Made by a program: the position numbers and the translations under genes. The notes beneath the pieces were generated by a model, which worked only from the letters and a program-made list of their open reading frames with translations, was not told where the DNA came from and made no database searches. From contig NZ_DASSAB010000030.1 in the NCBI RefSeq assembly GCF_035685805.1, positions 144,801 through 208,800 on the forward strand: a DNA stretch of 64,000 nucleotides. The letters run 5' to 3'. Shown piece by piece: positions 52,670 to 61,456 of this stretch; position 1 is the first letter of the stretch; each line of letters begins with the position of its first letter. Origin of the DNA: Dyella_A sp035685805. GTDB taxonomy: Bacteria; Pseudomonadota; Gammaproteobacteria; Xanthomonadales; Rhodanobacteraceae.

Positions 52670-53437
52670 TCACACCGGCCAGCGGAACTCCACGAACGTG
52701 TTGTTGAAGTGCGGATCTTCCAGGCTGCCGCCCACGCGGGCGACAAAACCGTCCGGCAGGCCTTCGGCCTCCAGCGGCTGACCATCGACGAAGTGGCCGC
52801 CGAGCGCCTCCAGTTCCACCAGCTTCTCGCAGAGCAGGCCGGCATGGTTGGCCGCGTTGTCCGGCACATTGCGCAGGCTGATGTCGGGCCGCCCGAACTT
52901 GCGCAGGCCGCGGGTGTGTATCCACGAGCGGCCTGGCTCGGACTCGCCGTCGCGCAGGATCAGCAGATGACTGCGGATCGGAGCGCCATCGGGCACCAGA
53001 TAGCGTCGGCGCCAGCTGTCGGCGTCGAACAGGCTCACGATCTGCGGATCGAGGATCGCCACGCCACCGATGTCCAGCAGGCCGGCCAGCACGCCCATCA
53101 CGTCGCGCAGGTAGCCGGTGTCCGCGGCGTCCTTGATCGTGCCGCGCACTACCAGCACCTCCGCCGCATCCACAGCGCGTTGGTAAGCCTGCGGCGACTC
53201 CTCCTTGAACAGCTTGCCCATCGCGCCTTTCAGCGGATAGCCGTCCCACGCGCGCAACGCGTGGTGGAAGTGGTTGGTCGACTCGATCCCTGCCGGCAGG
53301 CCGGCACTGCCGTAAGGCAACGAAGGCACGCGCACCGCGTCGAACTTGCCGAACACGTAGAACTGCAGAACGATCTCTTCGTCGCTGGGCTGCCAGTGCG
53401 GGCGCTGCCAGGCGGGAAACGTGATCGGCAAGGTCAT
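52670..53437 (-). CDS. Conserved hypothetical protein
   Basis: 255 residues, no signal peptide or helix, probably cytoplasmic. I do not recognise a named family. Visible features are a tryptophan-rich start (AWQRPHWQPSDEEIVLQFYVF), GYPLKGAMGKLF, VLAGLLDIGGVAILDPQIVSLF, and SWIHTRGLRKFGRPDISLRNVP, which recalls the hTxGMxKFGxPDL block seen in some DUF proteins of the DUF4261 kind. The start ATG 53437 has AGGA 8 nt upstream. Convergent with mutM and divergent by strand order only from tdk, which lies upstream on the same strand after 125 bp that hold nothing recognisable. Confidence 0.82.
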   Translation of the reverse strand: MTLPITFPAWQRPHWQPSDEEIVLQFYVFGKFDAVRVPSLPYGSAGLPAGIESTNHFHHALRAWDGYPLKGAMGKLFKEESPQAYQRAVDAAEVLVVRGTIKDAADTGYLRDVMGVLAGLLDIGGVAILDPQIVSLFDADSWRRRYLVPDGAPIRSHLLILRDGESEPGRSWIHTRGLRKFGRPDISLRNVPDNAANHAGLLCEKLVELEALGGHFVDGQPLEAEGLPDGFVARVGGSLEDPHFNNTFVEFRWPV

Positions 53438-53562
53438 GAGGCATCCTGAAGTGTGGGCGTGACGGCGACGGAGCGGAGCCGGCGTGCGATGGAAACCGGG
53501 CGGCCGCCGATGCTGCGCCCTGGCATGTCGAGATGGAGCATAGGCATCGGCGCGGGGGCGGT

Positions 53563-54189
53563 CTATTCGCCCAGCGGCAGCACCGGCTGCTGCAGCTCAA
53601 TGCTGCCACGCCCTTCGGTGATGTGCTTGAACTCGGCACGGCTGACGGACACATAGCGGTCGTTGCCGCCGATCTCCACCTGCGGCCCCTCGGTCACCGC
53701 GCGACCGCGCTCGTCCACCCGCACCACCATGGTCGCCTTGCGACCGGTGTGGCAGATGGTCTTGATCTCCTCGAGGTTGTCCGCCCATGCCAACAAGTGC
53801 CGGCTGCCCTCGAACAGTTCGCCGCGAAAGTCCGTGCGAAGGCCGTACGCCAGCACCGGGATGTTCAGCCGGTCGACCACATCGCTGATCTGCCACACCT
53901 GCGCCTTGGAAAGGAACTGCGCCTCGTCCACGAACACGCAGTGCAGCGCCCCGCGCGCACCGATGTCCTGCTCCACCATCGTGAACAGGTTCTCCTCACC
54001 GCTGAACCGTCGCGCGTTGGCCTTCAGGCCGATCCGCGATGCGACCACGCCCTCGCCGAAGCGGTTATCCAGCGCCGGCGTGAGGATGAGCGTGCGCATG
54101 CCGCGCTCGTGGTAGTTGTACGCGCTCTGCAGCAGCGTGGTGGTCTTGCCGGCGTTCATTGCCGAGTAATAGAAATAGAGCTTGGCCAT
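53563..54189 (-). CDS. tdk: Thymidine kinase (type II)
   Basis: 208 residues; phosphorylates thymidine with ATP (salvage). P-loop SAMNAGKTTTLLQ, DEAQFLSK and the lasso region TDFRGELFEGSRHLLAWAD match the type II family. In E. coli-type enzymes four Cys/His ligands bind structural zinc (C-x2-C then C-x2-H); here the segments read ICHTGRKA and VSVSRAEFKHI, with one Cys left, so the zinc site seems lost while the lasso is kept. Start ATG 54189. No operon partner is obvious: the permease gene upstream ends 49 bp away. Confidence 0.96.
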   Translation of the reverse strand: MAKLYFYYSAMNAGKTTTLLQSAYNYHERGMRTLILTPALDNRFGEGVVASRIGLKANARRFSGEENLFTMVEQDIGARGALHCVFVDEAQFLSKAQVWQISDVVDRLNIPVLAYGLRTDFRGELFEGSRHLLAWADNLEEIKTICHTGRKATMVVRVDERGRAVTEGPQVEIGGNDRYVSVSRAEFKHITEGRGSIELQQPVLPLGE

Positions 54190-54238
54190 GGCGGTGGGTC
54201 AGCGGGATCGACCGTGCATGGTAACGGACACGCTCGCC

Positions 54239-55438
54239 CTAGCCTGCCGGCAGTCCGAACAGCACCACCATGACCGCCAGTGCCGCGCCCGCCGCATACG
54301 CCGCCCGGCGCAGCGGCAGGTCGCGCGCCAGCGCCGCGGCGAGCACGCACTGCAACGCGTAGTAGACGGCGAAGGCGCGACTGGCGATCGCGATGATGCC
54401 GAACACGTTGGCGCTCCACGTCAGCGCGGTCGCCACCACGGCGACGGCAAGATAGGCGCGTGGCGGCGTCATCTGCGGACTCAACTCCGCCAGCAGCCCG
54501 CCGGCGCCGCCCAGGTCGGCCACCGCCGCCGACAGCTGCGAAGCGATTGCCGCCAGCACCAGCAGCGGCCCCAGCGACATCGACAGGCGCCCGACGATAT
54601 CGATGATCTCGGTTTCTTCCATCCCCACGCCGTGGCCCGGCGGCACGTGAGGCAACAGCAGCACGATGAAGGCCACGTAGATGACGGTCGACAGCAGCTG
54701 TGCCCAGCGCATGCTGCGCACGCGCAGCGCGGCCGGGTAGCTGGCGCCGAGAAAACGCGAGGTCTCGAAACCCTGCACCAGGATCACGCAGCCGAGCAGG
54801 ACGCGCAGTTCGTGCCATCCGGGACGCGCACCGTGCGGCGGCAGTGGATGTGTGGCGGGCGCTGCCGGCCACACGCCGGCCAGTGCCGCGAGCACCCCGG
54901 CGATCACCGCGAGCTTGAAGCTCACCGCCGGGATCTCGAGACGCTCCACTCCGCGGAACCCTCGTCGCCAGCCCAGCGCGGCCAGTCCGAACAGGATCGC
55001 CGTGGTGATGGCGCGCGCGAGGGTCGGGTCCACCCGCCCCACGCCGCGCAGCAGGAACGCGCCGAGCAGGTTCAGGTAGTAGGCCACCGAGATGAAATAC
55101 GCCAGCGCCAGGCACGCACCGGCGGCGCGGTCGAGCCGCAGCAATCCGACGCGGCGGTGGCTGGACGCGAGCGGCTCGGCGTGCAGGATGTTGAAGCGGA
55201 TCGCGCTGCCGAACAGCCACGCGAGTGCGCACAACCCGAACATCGCCACGGCGGCGGCCTGCCCGGCGACGTCGGCGAGGATGGGCCCGACCACCAGAAA
55301 ACCCGAGCCGATGATCGACGCCAGCGGCGTTACCGTGGCGCGCCAGCTGTCGCGCCGACGCAGTCGCGGCAGCCACAGCACGACCAGCACGGGCACCAGG
55401 ACCGCCAGCGCGAGGGTGTCAACGAGACGAGGGCTCAT
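54239..55438 (-). CDS. APC-family amino acid permease-like transporter
   Basis: 399 residues with about 11-12 hydrophobic helices. The opening TM with IIGSGFLVVGPIL corresponds to the GSG motif of APC-fold transporters; QGFETSRFLGASYPAALR in the middle resembles the family's substrate-site helix 6 region. Substrate cannot be read out; amino acids are most likely. ATG 55438 has GGAG 5 nt upstream; the longer frame above it runs antisense through rep. Divergent from rep by 106 bp. Confidence 0.82.
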   Translation of the reverse strand: MSPRLVDTLALAVLVPVLVVLWLPRLRRRDSWRATVTPLASIIGSGFLVVGPILADVAGQAAAVAMFGLCALAWLFGSAIRFNILHAEPLASSHRRVGLLRLDRAAGACLALAYFISVAYYLNLLGAFLLRGVGRVDPTLARAITTAILFGLAALGWRRGFRGVERLEIPAVSFKLAVIAGVLAALAGVWPAAPATHPLPPHGARPGWHELRVLLGCVILVQGFETSRFLGASYPAALRVRSMRWAQLLSTVIYVAFIVLLLPHVPPGHGVGMEETEIIDIVGRLSMSLGPLLVLAAIASQLSAAVADLGGAGGLLAELSPQMTPPRAYLAVAVVATALTWSANVFGIIAIASRAFAVYYALQCVLAAALARDLPLRRAAYAAGAALAVMVVLFGLPAG

Positions 55439-55544
55439 GCAGCTCCCTGGGTGAAGCACCCAGCATAGCGACACGGCCGGGCGCAGGCGCTCTGCTACCA
55501 TCCGCTCGCCCGCGCCGCGGCGCGTTCGTGCCTGCCGATACTCC

Positions 55545-57524
55545 ATGCTCAACCCGCAACAAATGGCCGCCGTCGAGTACTGCGACGGACCGCTGCTGGT
55601 ACTCGCCGGCGCCGGTTCGGGCAAGACATCGGTGATCACCCAGAAGATCGCCCACCTGATCCAGCGCCGGAAACTGGCCGCCTCGAAGATCGCCGCGATC
55701 ACCTTCACCAACAAGGCCGCGCGCGAGATGCGCGAGCGCGTGGCCAAGCTGGTCAGCGCCGAGGACGCCGGCGCGCTCACCGTCAGCACCTTCCACGCGC
55801 TGGGGCTGAAGTTCCTGCAGATCGAGCACGCCCGTGCCGGTCTGCGCCGTGGCTTTTCGGTGCTGGACGCAGACGACAGCGAAGGCATCATCAAGGAGCT
55901 TGCGCCCAAGGGCGCGAAGCCCGACGTGCTGTGGGGCATCCGCAACCTGCTCAGCCGCGCCAAGAACGGGGGGCTTTCGCCGCAGGAGGCCCTTGCCGCC
56001 GCCCGCGCGCCGCGGGAGCTGGAGGCCGCCACCATCTACGACCTGTACCAGCAGCGCCTGGCGGCTTTCAACGCAGTCGATTTCGACGATCTGATCCGGC
56101 TGCCGCTGCGCATCCTGGAATCGGACGCCAAATGCCGGGACGCCTGGCGCGAGCGGGTGCGCTACCTGCTGGTGGACGAGTACCAGGACACCAACGACGC
56201 GCAGTACCGCCTGCTCAAGGCACTCACAGGCCCCAAGGGGCACATCACCTGCGTGGGCGACGACGACCAGTCGATCTATGCCTGGCGCGGCGCAAATCCG
56301 GAAAACCTCGACCAGCTCGGCCGCGACTGGCCGAACCTCAAGGTGATCAAGCTGGAGCAGAACTACCGTTGCGGCCGGCGAATCCTGCGCGCAGCCAACA
56401 AGCTGATCGCCAACAACCCGCACGTGCACGAGAAGAAGCTGTGGAGCGAGCACCCGGAGGGCGCCCCCATCCGGGTGATCGAGTGCAAGGAGGGCGAGCA
56501 CGAGGCCGAGCGCGTCGCGGCCATCGCCACCACCCTTGCGGAGAAGCACAAGGCGCGCTGGGAGGACATGGCGATCCTCTACCGCGGCAACTTCCAGGCC
56601 CGGCCGCTGGAAAAGGCCCTGCGGCTGGCCCGCGTGCCGTACCACCTCACCGGGGCACTCAGCTTCCTCGACCGCGCCGAGGTGAAGGACCTGCTGTGCT
56701 ACCTGCGGCTGCTGGCCAATCCGAGTGACGACGCCGCGTTCCTGCGCGTGGTCAATGTTCCGCGCCGCGAGATCGGCTCGACCACCCTGGAGAAGCTCGG
56801 CCAGATGGCCCAGTCCAGGCACTGCTCGCTGCTCGAGGCGACCCGCAGCGACGGCGTGTTGCGACAGCTCACGGCGCGTCCAGCCGCGGCGCTGGCCTCG
56901 TTTTCCAGCCTGCTGGACGAGCTGCGCAGCGCGTCGCTGCACGAGAGCGCCGCGGACCTGGTCGAGCGGATCCTCAGCCGCACCGGCTATGCCGCGCAAA
57001 TCGCGGCTTCCACCACGGACGCTGCCGTGCGCGAACGCAAGCTTGGCAACCTGCGGGAGCTGGCCGACTGGTTCCGCGCCATGCAGAAGGGCGGCAACAG
57101 CGCCGGCGACCTCGCCTCGCAACTGGCCCTGCTAAGCCACGCCGACCGCGACGAGCCAGGCAACGCGGTGCGCATGATGACGCTGCACGCGGCCAAGGGG
57201 CTTGAGTTCCGCTTCGTCTTCATCGTCGGTTGCGAAGACGGCACGCTGCCGCACGAGGGCGCCATCGATGAGGGTCGCATCGATGAAGAACGGCGGTTGA
57301 TGTACGTGGGCATCACCCGGGCCAAGGAGCTGCTGACCCTGTCCTGGTCGGCCCGCACCAAGCGCTACGGCGAAGTGCACAACAACCAGCCCAGCCGCTT
57401 CCTGCACGAGCTGCCGCAGGACGACCTGCACTGGCAAGGCAAGGATCCGGAGGCCGACAAGGAAGTGGTGCGCGAAACCGCCGAGTCGCACATGGCCAGA
57501 ATCGCCGCGATGCTGGCCGACTGA
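55545..57524 (+). CDS. rep: ATP-dependent DNA helicase Rep
   Basis: 659 residues, UvrD/Rep superfamily 1A, 3'-5' helicase that aids replication forks past bound proteins. Begins LNPQQMAAVEYCDGPLLVLAGAGSGKT (Walker A about 21-28), DEYQDTN (about 211), GDDDQSIYAWRGA, the motif LEQNYR, and VRMMTLHAAKGLEF with LMYVGITRAKELL. Its length and LNPQQ start favour Rep over UvrD or PcrA. The TPR-sulfotransferase gene follows 4 bp after its stop. Confidence 0.96.
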   Translation: MLNPQQMAAVEYCDGPLLVLAGAGSGKTSVITQKIAHLIQRRKLAASKIAAITFTNKAAREMRERVAKLVSAEDAGALTVSTFHALGLKFLQIEHARAGLRRGFSVLDADDSEGIIKELAPKGAKPDVLWGIRNLLSRAKNGGLSPQEALAAARAPRELEAATIYDLYQQRLAAFNAVDFDDLIRLPLRILESDAKCRDAWRERVRYLLVDEYQDTNDAQYRLLKALTGPKGHITCVGDDDQSIYAWRGANPENLDQLGRDWPNLKVIKLEQNYRCGRRILRAANKLIANNPHVHEKKLWSEHPEGAPIRVIECKEGEHEAERVAAIATTLAEKHKARWEDMAILYRGNFQARPLEKALRLARVPYHLTGALSFLDRAEVKDLLCYLRLLANPSDDAAFLRVVNVPRREIGSTTLEKLGQMAQSRHCSLLEATRSDGVLRQLTARPAAALASFSSLLDELRSASLHESAADLVERILSRTGYAAQIAASTTDAAVRERKLGNLRELADWFRAMQKGGNSAGDLASQLALLSHADRDEPGNAVRMMTLHAAKGLEFRFVFIVGCEDGTLPHEGAIDEGRIDEERRLMYVGITRAKELLTLSWSARTKRYGEVHNNQPSRFLHELPQDDLHWQGKDPEADKEVVRETAESHMARIAAMLAD

Positions 57525-57528
57525 GCCG

Positions 57529-59109
57529 GTGCCCTCGTTGAACGGCCACGCCGCCCCGTACGCCGCGCTGATCGATGCATTCAACCGGATGGACTGGCCG
57601 CGCGCGGCCGCGCTCGCCGGCCCGCTGGTGGCGACGGCGCCGGACCATCCGCTGGTGCGATTCATCGCTGGCATCGCACTGCTCGAACTGGGCCGGCCAG
57701 ACGCCGCGGCGTCCCAGCTCGGTGCAGCGGTGGCGCTCGATCCCGGTCGCCTGGATTTTGCCAGCCATCACGCGCGCGCGCTGCTCGCCACCGGTGCGGT
57801 AGCGCAGGCGCGCGCGGCCGCGCGGGCCGCGCCGCGGCATCCACCACGCGACCCGGCGTCGCTGGACGTGCTCGGCCAGGTGCTGATCCAGTGCGGCGAT
57901 TACGCACTGGCGCTGGAGGCGTTTTCGCAGGCCGCCGGGCTGGCACCCGGCCGATCCCAACTGCAGCTCAACCGCGCCTCGGCGCTGATCGGGCTGGGCC
58001 AGTTCGACCAGGCCGAGCAGGCGCTGGAACAATGCATCGCGCTGTCGCCGCACTACTGGCGCGCGCATTACAGCCTGGCCCACGTACGCCGGCAGAGCAC
58101 CTCGCATAACCACCTTGCAAGGCTGCAGGCGCTACTGCCGCAGACCGGCACGGATCCCGCCGCCCGCAGCTGCATCCATCTGGCGCTGGCGAAAGAACAC
58201 GAGGATCTGGGCGACTATCCGCAAGCCATGGCGCACCTGGCGGCGGGCAAGCAGGCAGCACGACCGGCACGCCCCTACGAGCCGGCGCGTGATGCCGCCA
58301 TGATCGACGCGGTGATCGCCGCGTTCGGGCCGCTGCCGCCGCCCACCGGTATCGCCCCCGCGGCTGGGCCGATCTTCGTCGTCGGGATGCCGCGCAGCGG
58401 CACCACGCTGGTGGACCGGATCATCTCGAGCCATCCCGCAGTGAACTCGGCCGGCGAACTGCACGCGTTCGGGCACGCCCTGGCCCAGGCCGTGGGCTCG
58501 CCCACACCGCACCTGCTCGATCCACAGGCGTGGGCGCGCACGGCGTCGATCGACTGGCCGACACTGGGACAGCGCTACCTGGCGCACGCACGCACGGTCA
58601 TTGGCGCGGACACGCGCTTCACCGACAAGCTGCCGCACAATTTCCTGCACCTGGGGGCCATCGCGCGGGCGCTGCCGGATGCGCGCTTCGTCTGCCTGCG
58701 GCGCCACCCGATGGACACCTGCCTGAGCAACTTCCGCCAGCTGTTCGCCGCGTCGGCGCCTTATCTCGATTACTCCTGGGCCCTGCAGGACACCGGCCGC
58801 TACTACCTGCAGTTCGATCGCCTGATGGCGCACTGGAGCGCGGTCCTGCCGGGGCGCCTGTTGTCGATCGATTACGAGGAACTGGTCGACCGGCAGCAAG
58901 CCGTGACGGAGCGCCTGCTGGCTTTCTGCGGCCTGCCGTGGGACGACGCCTGCCTGCACTTCGAACGCAACGCGGCACCCGTCACCACGCCCAGTGCAGT
59001 GCAGGTGCGCTCAACCCTGCATCGCGACTCGCTCGACCGCTGGAAGCGCTATGGCAGCGCGATGGATGACCTGCGTCGTGTGCTCGAGGGCGGCGGTGTG
59101 CGCGTCTGA
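57529..59109 (+). CDS. TPR-sulfotransferase family protein
   Basis: 526 residues: TPR-like repeats in about 1-240 (LVRFIAGIALLELGRPDAAASQL; LDVLGQVLIQCGDYALALEAF; LNRASALIGLGQFDQAEQAL) and a PAPS-type sulfotransferase domain after that. The 5'-phosphosulfate loop is VVGMPRSGTTLVDRI (about 284-298) and the 3'-phosphate motif is CLRRHPMDTCLSNFRQLF. Acceptor unknown; TPR proteins of this type may sulfate peptides or glycans. The start is GTG 57529, 4 bp after the rep stop, with poor RBS. Converges with the AI-2E-family gene after 30 bp. Confidence 0.88.
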   Translation: MPSLNGHAAPYAALIDAFNRMDWPRAAALAGPLVATAPDHPLVRFIAGIALLELGRPDAAASQLGAAVALDPGRLDFASHHARALLATGAVAQARAAARAAPRHPPRDPASLDVLGQVLIQCGDYALALEAFSQAAGLAPGRSQLQLNRASALIGLGQFDQAEQALEQCIALSPHYWRAHYSLAHVRRQSTSHNHLARLQALLPQTGTDPAARSCIHLALAKEHEDLGDYPQAMAHLAAGKQAARPARPYEPARDAAMIDAVIAAFGPLPPPTGIAPAAGPIFVVGMPRSGTTLVDRIISSHPAVNSAGELHAFGHALAQAVGSPTPHLLDPQAWARTASIDWPTLGQRYLAHARTVIGADTRFTDKLPHNFLHLGAIARALPDARFVCLRRHPMDTCLSNFRQLFAASAPYLDYSWALQDTGRYYLQFDRLMAHWSAVLPGRLLSIDYEELVDRQQAVTERLLAFCGLPWDDACLHFERNAAPVTTPSAVQVRSTLHRDSLDRWKRYGSAMDDLRRVLEGGGVRV

Positions 59110-59139
59110 CCACTGCTCTGCGCATCACCCACCCAATGC

Positions 59140-60177
59140 TCAGATCAGGTCGCGCGCTTCCAGCTCGCGCTTGAGGTAGGCGTAGTAGATCGGCGCCGCG
59201 ACCAGGCCAGGCAGGCCGAAGGCCGCCTCCATCACCAGCATCGCGATCAGCAATTCCCAGGCGCGGGCGCGGATCTGCGTGCCGACGATGCGGGCGTTGA
59301 GGAAGTACTCGAGCTTGTGGATGAGCACCAGGAACGCCAGCGCGGCGACGCCCACGCCCAGCGACACCGACAGGCCCACTACCGTCACCGCGGTGTTCGA
59401 GAGCAGGTTGCCGATCACCGGCAGCAGGCCGACCACGAAGGTGATCACCACCAGCGTCTTGGCGAACGGCAGGTGGATGCCGAACAGTGGCAGCGCGCCG
59501 AGCAGGAAGATTGCCGTGAACGCGGTATTGATCAGCGAGATCTTGATCTGCGCGAACACGATGTTGTGGAACGCGTCGGCCAGCTTCAGGCACCGCGCCG
59601 AGAGCGCCGCGGACAGCGGCGCGGACAGGTGTGCCGGACGCGTGCGGCTGAGCGCGACGATGGCACCGAGCACCATGCCGATGATGATGTGCAGGATCAC
59701 CCGCGCCGTTTCCTTGCCGACCAGCTGCAGGCTGCCCGCGTGCTTGCGGGTCAGCTCCATAGCCATCACGCGAAGTTCGTCCACGCTGTCGGGCATCCAG
59801 GTAGTGAGCGCGGGCGGCAACTGCTGGCGCGCCTTCTCCACCAGAGGCATCAACTGCTCGCGCCACAGCACCTGCGGATTGCCGATTTCGCTGCGCAACA
59901 GGCTGAGCACGCCCAGGATCAGCAGCAGGATCAGTCCCACCACCACCACCCCGATCAACGCCACCACCAGCATGCGCGCGCGGTCGCCGGGAATGCGCCG
60001 ACCCAGCAATGGGCTGATCCCCTGCACCAGCTCGTACACCAGCAGACCCGCCAGCAGCGCCGGCAGCAGGTGCAGCTGCAAGACCAGCAACAGCGCGAGC
60101 GCGGTCAGCACGTAGCTGGCGTAGACGACCGCGCCCGGAGTGCGCGGCGCGGGCAGAACGGTCGGCGTGGACGCCAT
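59140..60177 (-). CDS. AI-2E family transporter (PerM/TqsA-like)
   Basis: 345 residues, about eight hydrophobic helices: ASYVLTALALLLVLQLHLLPALLAGLLV at the N-terminus, MLVVALIGVVVVGLILLLILGVL, and the closing block of helices with FVVGLLPVIGNLLSNTAV and the end LVAAPIYYAYLKREL. Family: AI-2E (DUF20) exporters. Whether it moves AI-2 or another solute is unknown. ATG 60177. Converges with the sulfotransferase gene and diverges from the acid phosphatase lipoprotein across 135 bp. Confidence 0.9.
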   Translation of the reverse strand: MASTPTVLPAPRTPGAVVYASYVLTALALLLVLQLHLLPALLAGLLVYELVQGISPLLGRRIPGDRARMLVVALIGVVVVGLILLLILGVLSLLRSEIGNPQVLWREQLMPLVEKARQQLPPALTTWMPDSVDELRVMAMELTRKHAGSLQLVGKETARVILHIIIGMVLGAIVALSRTRPAHLSAPLSAALSARCLKLADAFHNIVFAQIKISLINTAFTAIFLLGALPLFGIHLPFAKTLVVITFVVGLLPVIGNLLSNTAVTVVGLSVSLGVGVAALAFLVLIHKLEYFLNARIVGTQIRARAWELLIAMLVMEAAFGLPGLVAAPIYYAYLKRELEARDLI

Positions 60178-60312
60178 CGGGCGAGCTTCCGCGAGGGGGG
60201 AGAGCGCAGTCTGTCAGTCCCGCCGGGTGCTCGCCAGTCCGGGCGGGTCGACATGTGGCTGTCGTAAACTGGCGCGATTCTCGTCGGTCGACATGCTTCC
60301 CAGGATCAGCCC

Positions 60313-61212
60313 ATGCGTTCACCCCTTCCCGCCCTGCTCGCCGCGATGGCACTCATTGCCGGCTGCAGCACCGCTCCCGTGCAGGCGCCGAAGCCGCCCG
60401 CTGCCGCGGCGGCCGTGCCGGCCACGGCGGTGCCAGTCGTGCCGGCGGACGACAACCTCAATGCGGTGGTGTGGAGCCAGAACGCGATCGAGCACGACCT
60501 GATCTACCTGCAGACCTACCGCAACGCGCAGATGCAGCTGCTGGGCGCCCTGAAGGACACGCGTTGGGACGCGCTCACCCGCGACGACCGCGTAACACCT
60601 GCGGCCGGCCTCAAACCGGCCGTGGTGCTGGACGTGGACGAGACCGCGCTGGACAACTCGCCCTACCAGGCGCGCCTGATCAAGAGCGGCGGCGAGTACA
60701 ACGAGGCCGACTGGGCCGCGTGGTGCCAGCAAGAAGCCGCCCGTGCACTGCCCGGCGCGGTCGCGTTCACCCAGTTCGCGGCCAAGCACGGCATCGCCGT
60801 GATCTTCGTCTCCAACCGCGCCAAGGACCTGGACCGGGTCACCCTGGACAACCTGCGCAAGGTCGGCTTTCCGGTGTCCGGTTCCGATGCGTTTCTCGGC
60901 CTGGGCACGTTTGTTGAAGGATGCGAGCAGATCGGCACCGAGAAAGGCTGTCGCCGCCAGCTGATCAGCCGCAAGTACCGCGTGCTGATGCAGATCGGCG
61001 ACCAGATCGGCGACTTCGCCGACGTCATCGCCAACAACGCGGCAGGCCGCGAGCAGGCAGTGGCGGACTATCTGTCGTGGTTCGGCACGCGCTGGTTCAT
61101 GCTGCCCAACCCGACGTATGGCGGCTGGGAGCCGGCGCTGTTCAACAACGACTGGACTCTGCCACGCGAGGAGCGCCGGCGGCAGAAAGAAAACGCCTTG
61201 CGCCTTCAGTAA
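60313..61212 (+). CDS. Class C acid phosphatase / e(P4)-type 5'-nucleotidase lipoprotein
   Basis: 299 residues. Lipobox IAGC (C18) then a long Ala/Pro linker, then a HAD-like acid phosphatase domain: motif I VVLDVDETALDNSPYQ with D107 and D109, WCQQEAARALPGAVAF, motif II VIFVSNRAKDL, and motif IV MQIGDQIGDFADV. This is the Haemophilus e(P4)/class C acid phosphatase family: outer-membrane lipoproteins that release phosphate from nucleotides and allow NAD/NMN salvage. AGGA 7 nt before ATG 60313. The 135-bp upstream gap contains a direct repeat GGTCGACATG at 60246-60255 and 60286-60295. Confidence 0.93.
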   Translation: MRSPLPALLAAMALIAGCSTAPVQAPKPPAAAAAVPATAVPVVPADDNLNAVVWSQNAIEHDLIYLQTYRNAQMQLLGALKDTRWDALTRDDRVTPAAGLKPAVVLDVDETALDNSPYQARLIKSGGEYNEADWAAWCQQEAARALPGAVAFTQFAAKHGIAVIFVSNRAKDLDRVTLDNLRKVGFPVSGSDAFLGLGTFVEGCEQIGTEKGCRRQLISRKYRVLMQIGDQIGDFADVIANNAAGREQAVADYLSWFGTRWFMLPNPTYGGWEPALFNNDWTLPREERRRQKENALRLQ

Positions 61213-61249
61213 CAGGTAAATCAGCCACTTGCGTCACAAAACAAATCCA

Positions 61250-61278
61250 TTGCCTTAACTTATCGCGGCCGTTACCAT
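61250..61278 (+). promoter_or_regulatory. Possible promoter inside phosphatase/lipoprotein gap
   Basis: -35 TTGCCT (61250-61255), 17-nt spacer, -10 TACCAT (61273-61278), in an AT-rich patch (61213-61275) unlike the surrounding DNA. It would start transcription near 61285, about 100 nt before the terminator at 61354-61386. Confidence 0.35.
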
Positions 61279-61284
61279 GGCGTT

Positions 61285-61386
61285 GCCGACACCTGCTGCT
61301 GACCACAGATTCTGCAGGCAAGGCCATTTCCCTTCCGGCTCTGCCGGGACTAGCCCCGCGAGGCCTCGCCCGCGGGGTTTTCTTTT
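61285..61386 (+). ncRNA. Candidate small RNA (about 100 nt)
   Basis: A short transcript would run from the possible promoter at 61250-61278 to a U-rich terminator at 61354-61386 and contains no reading frame of note. Predicted hairpins by eye: CCTGC (61292-61296) with GCAGG (61314-61318); CCGGC (61335-61339) with GCCGG (61343-61347); the terminator. It lies between two same-strand genes, so it may instead be the long 3' UTR of the phosphatase mRNA. No known RNA family is recognised. Confidence 0.35.
61354..61386 (+). terminator. Intrinsic terminator
   Basis: Arms CCCCGCG (61354-61360) and CGCGGGG (61371-61377) with a ten-base insert AGGCCTCGCC; followed by TTTTCTTTT. The GCGAGGCCTCGC core is a perfect 12-bp palindrome and could form an alternative hairpin. 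It ends either the phosphatase transcript, 141 bp upstream, or the candidate small RNA. Confidence 0.82.
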
Positions 61387-61456
61387 GTCCGCCCGCGTTC
61401 GGCCGGGGCCGGCACGTTCGCCGCTTCACACGGCGGCCTCTGTACGGGGACCTGCG

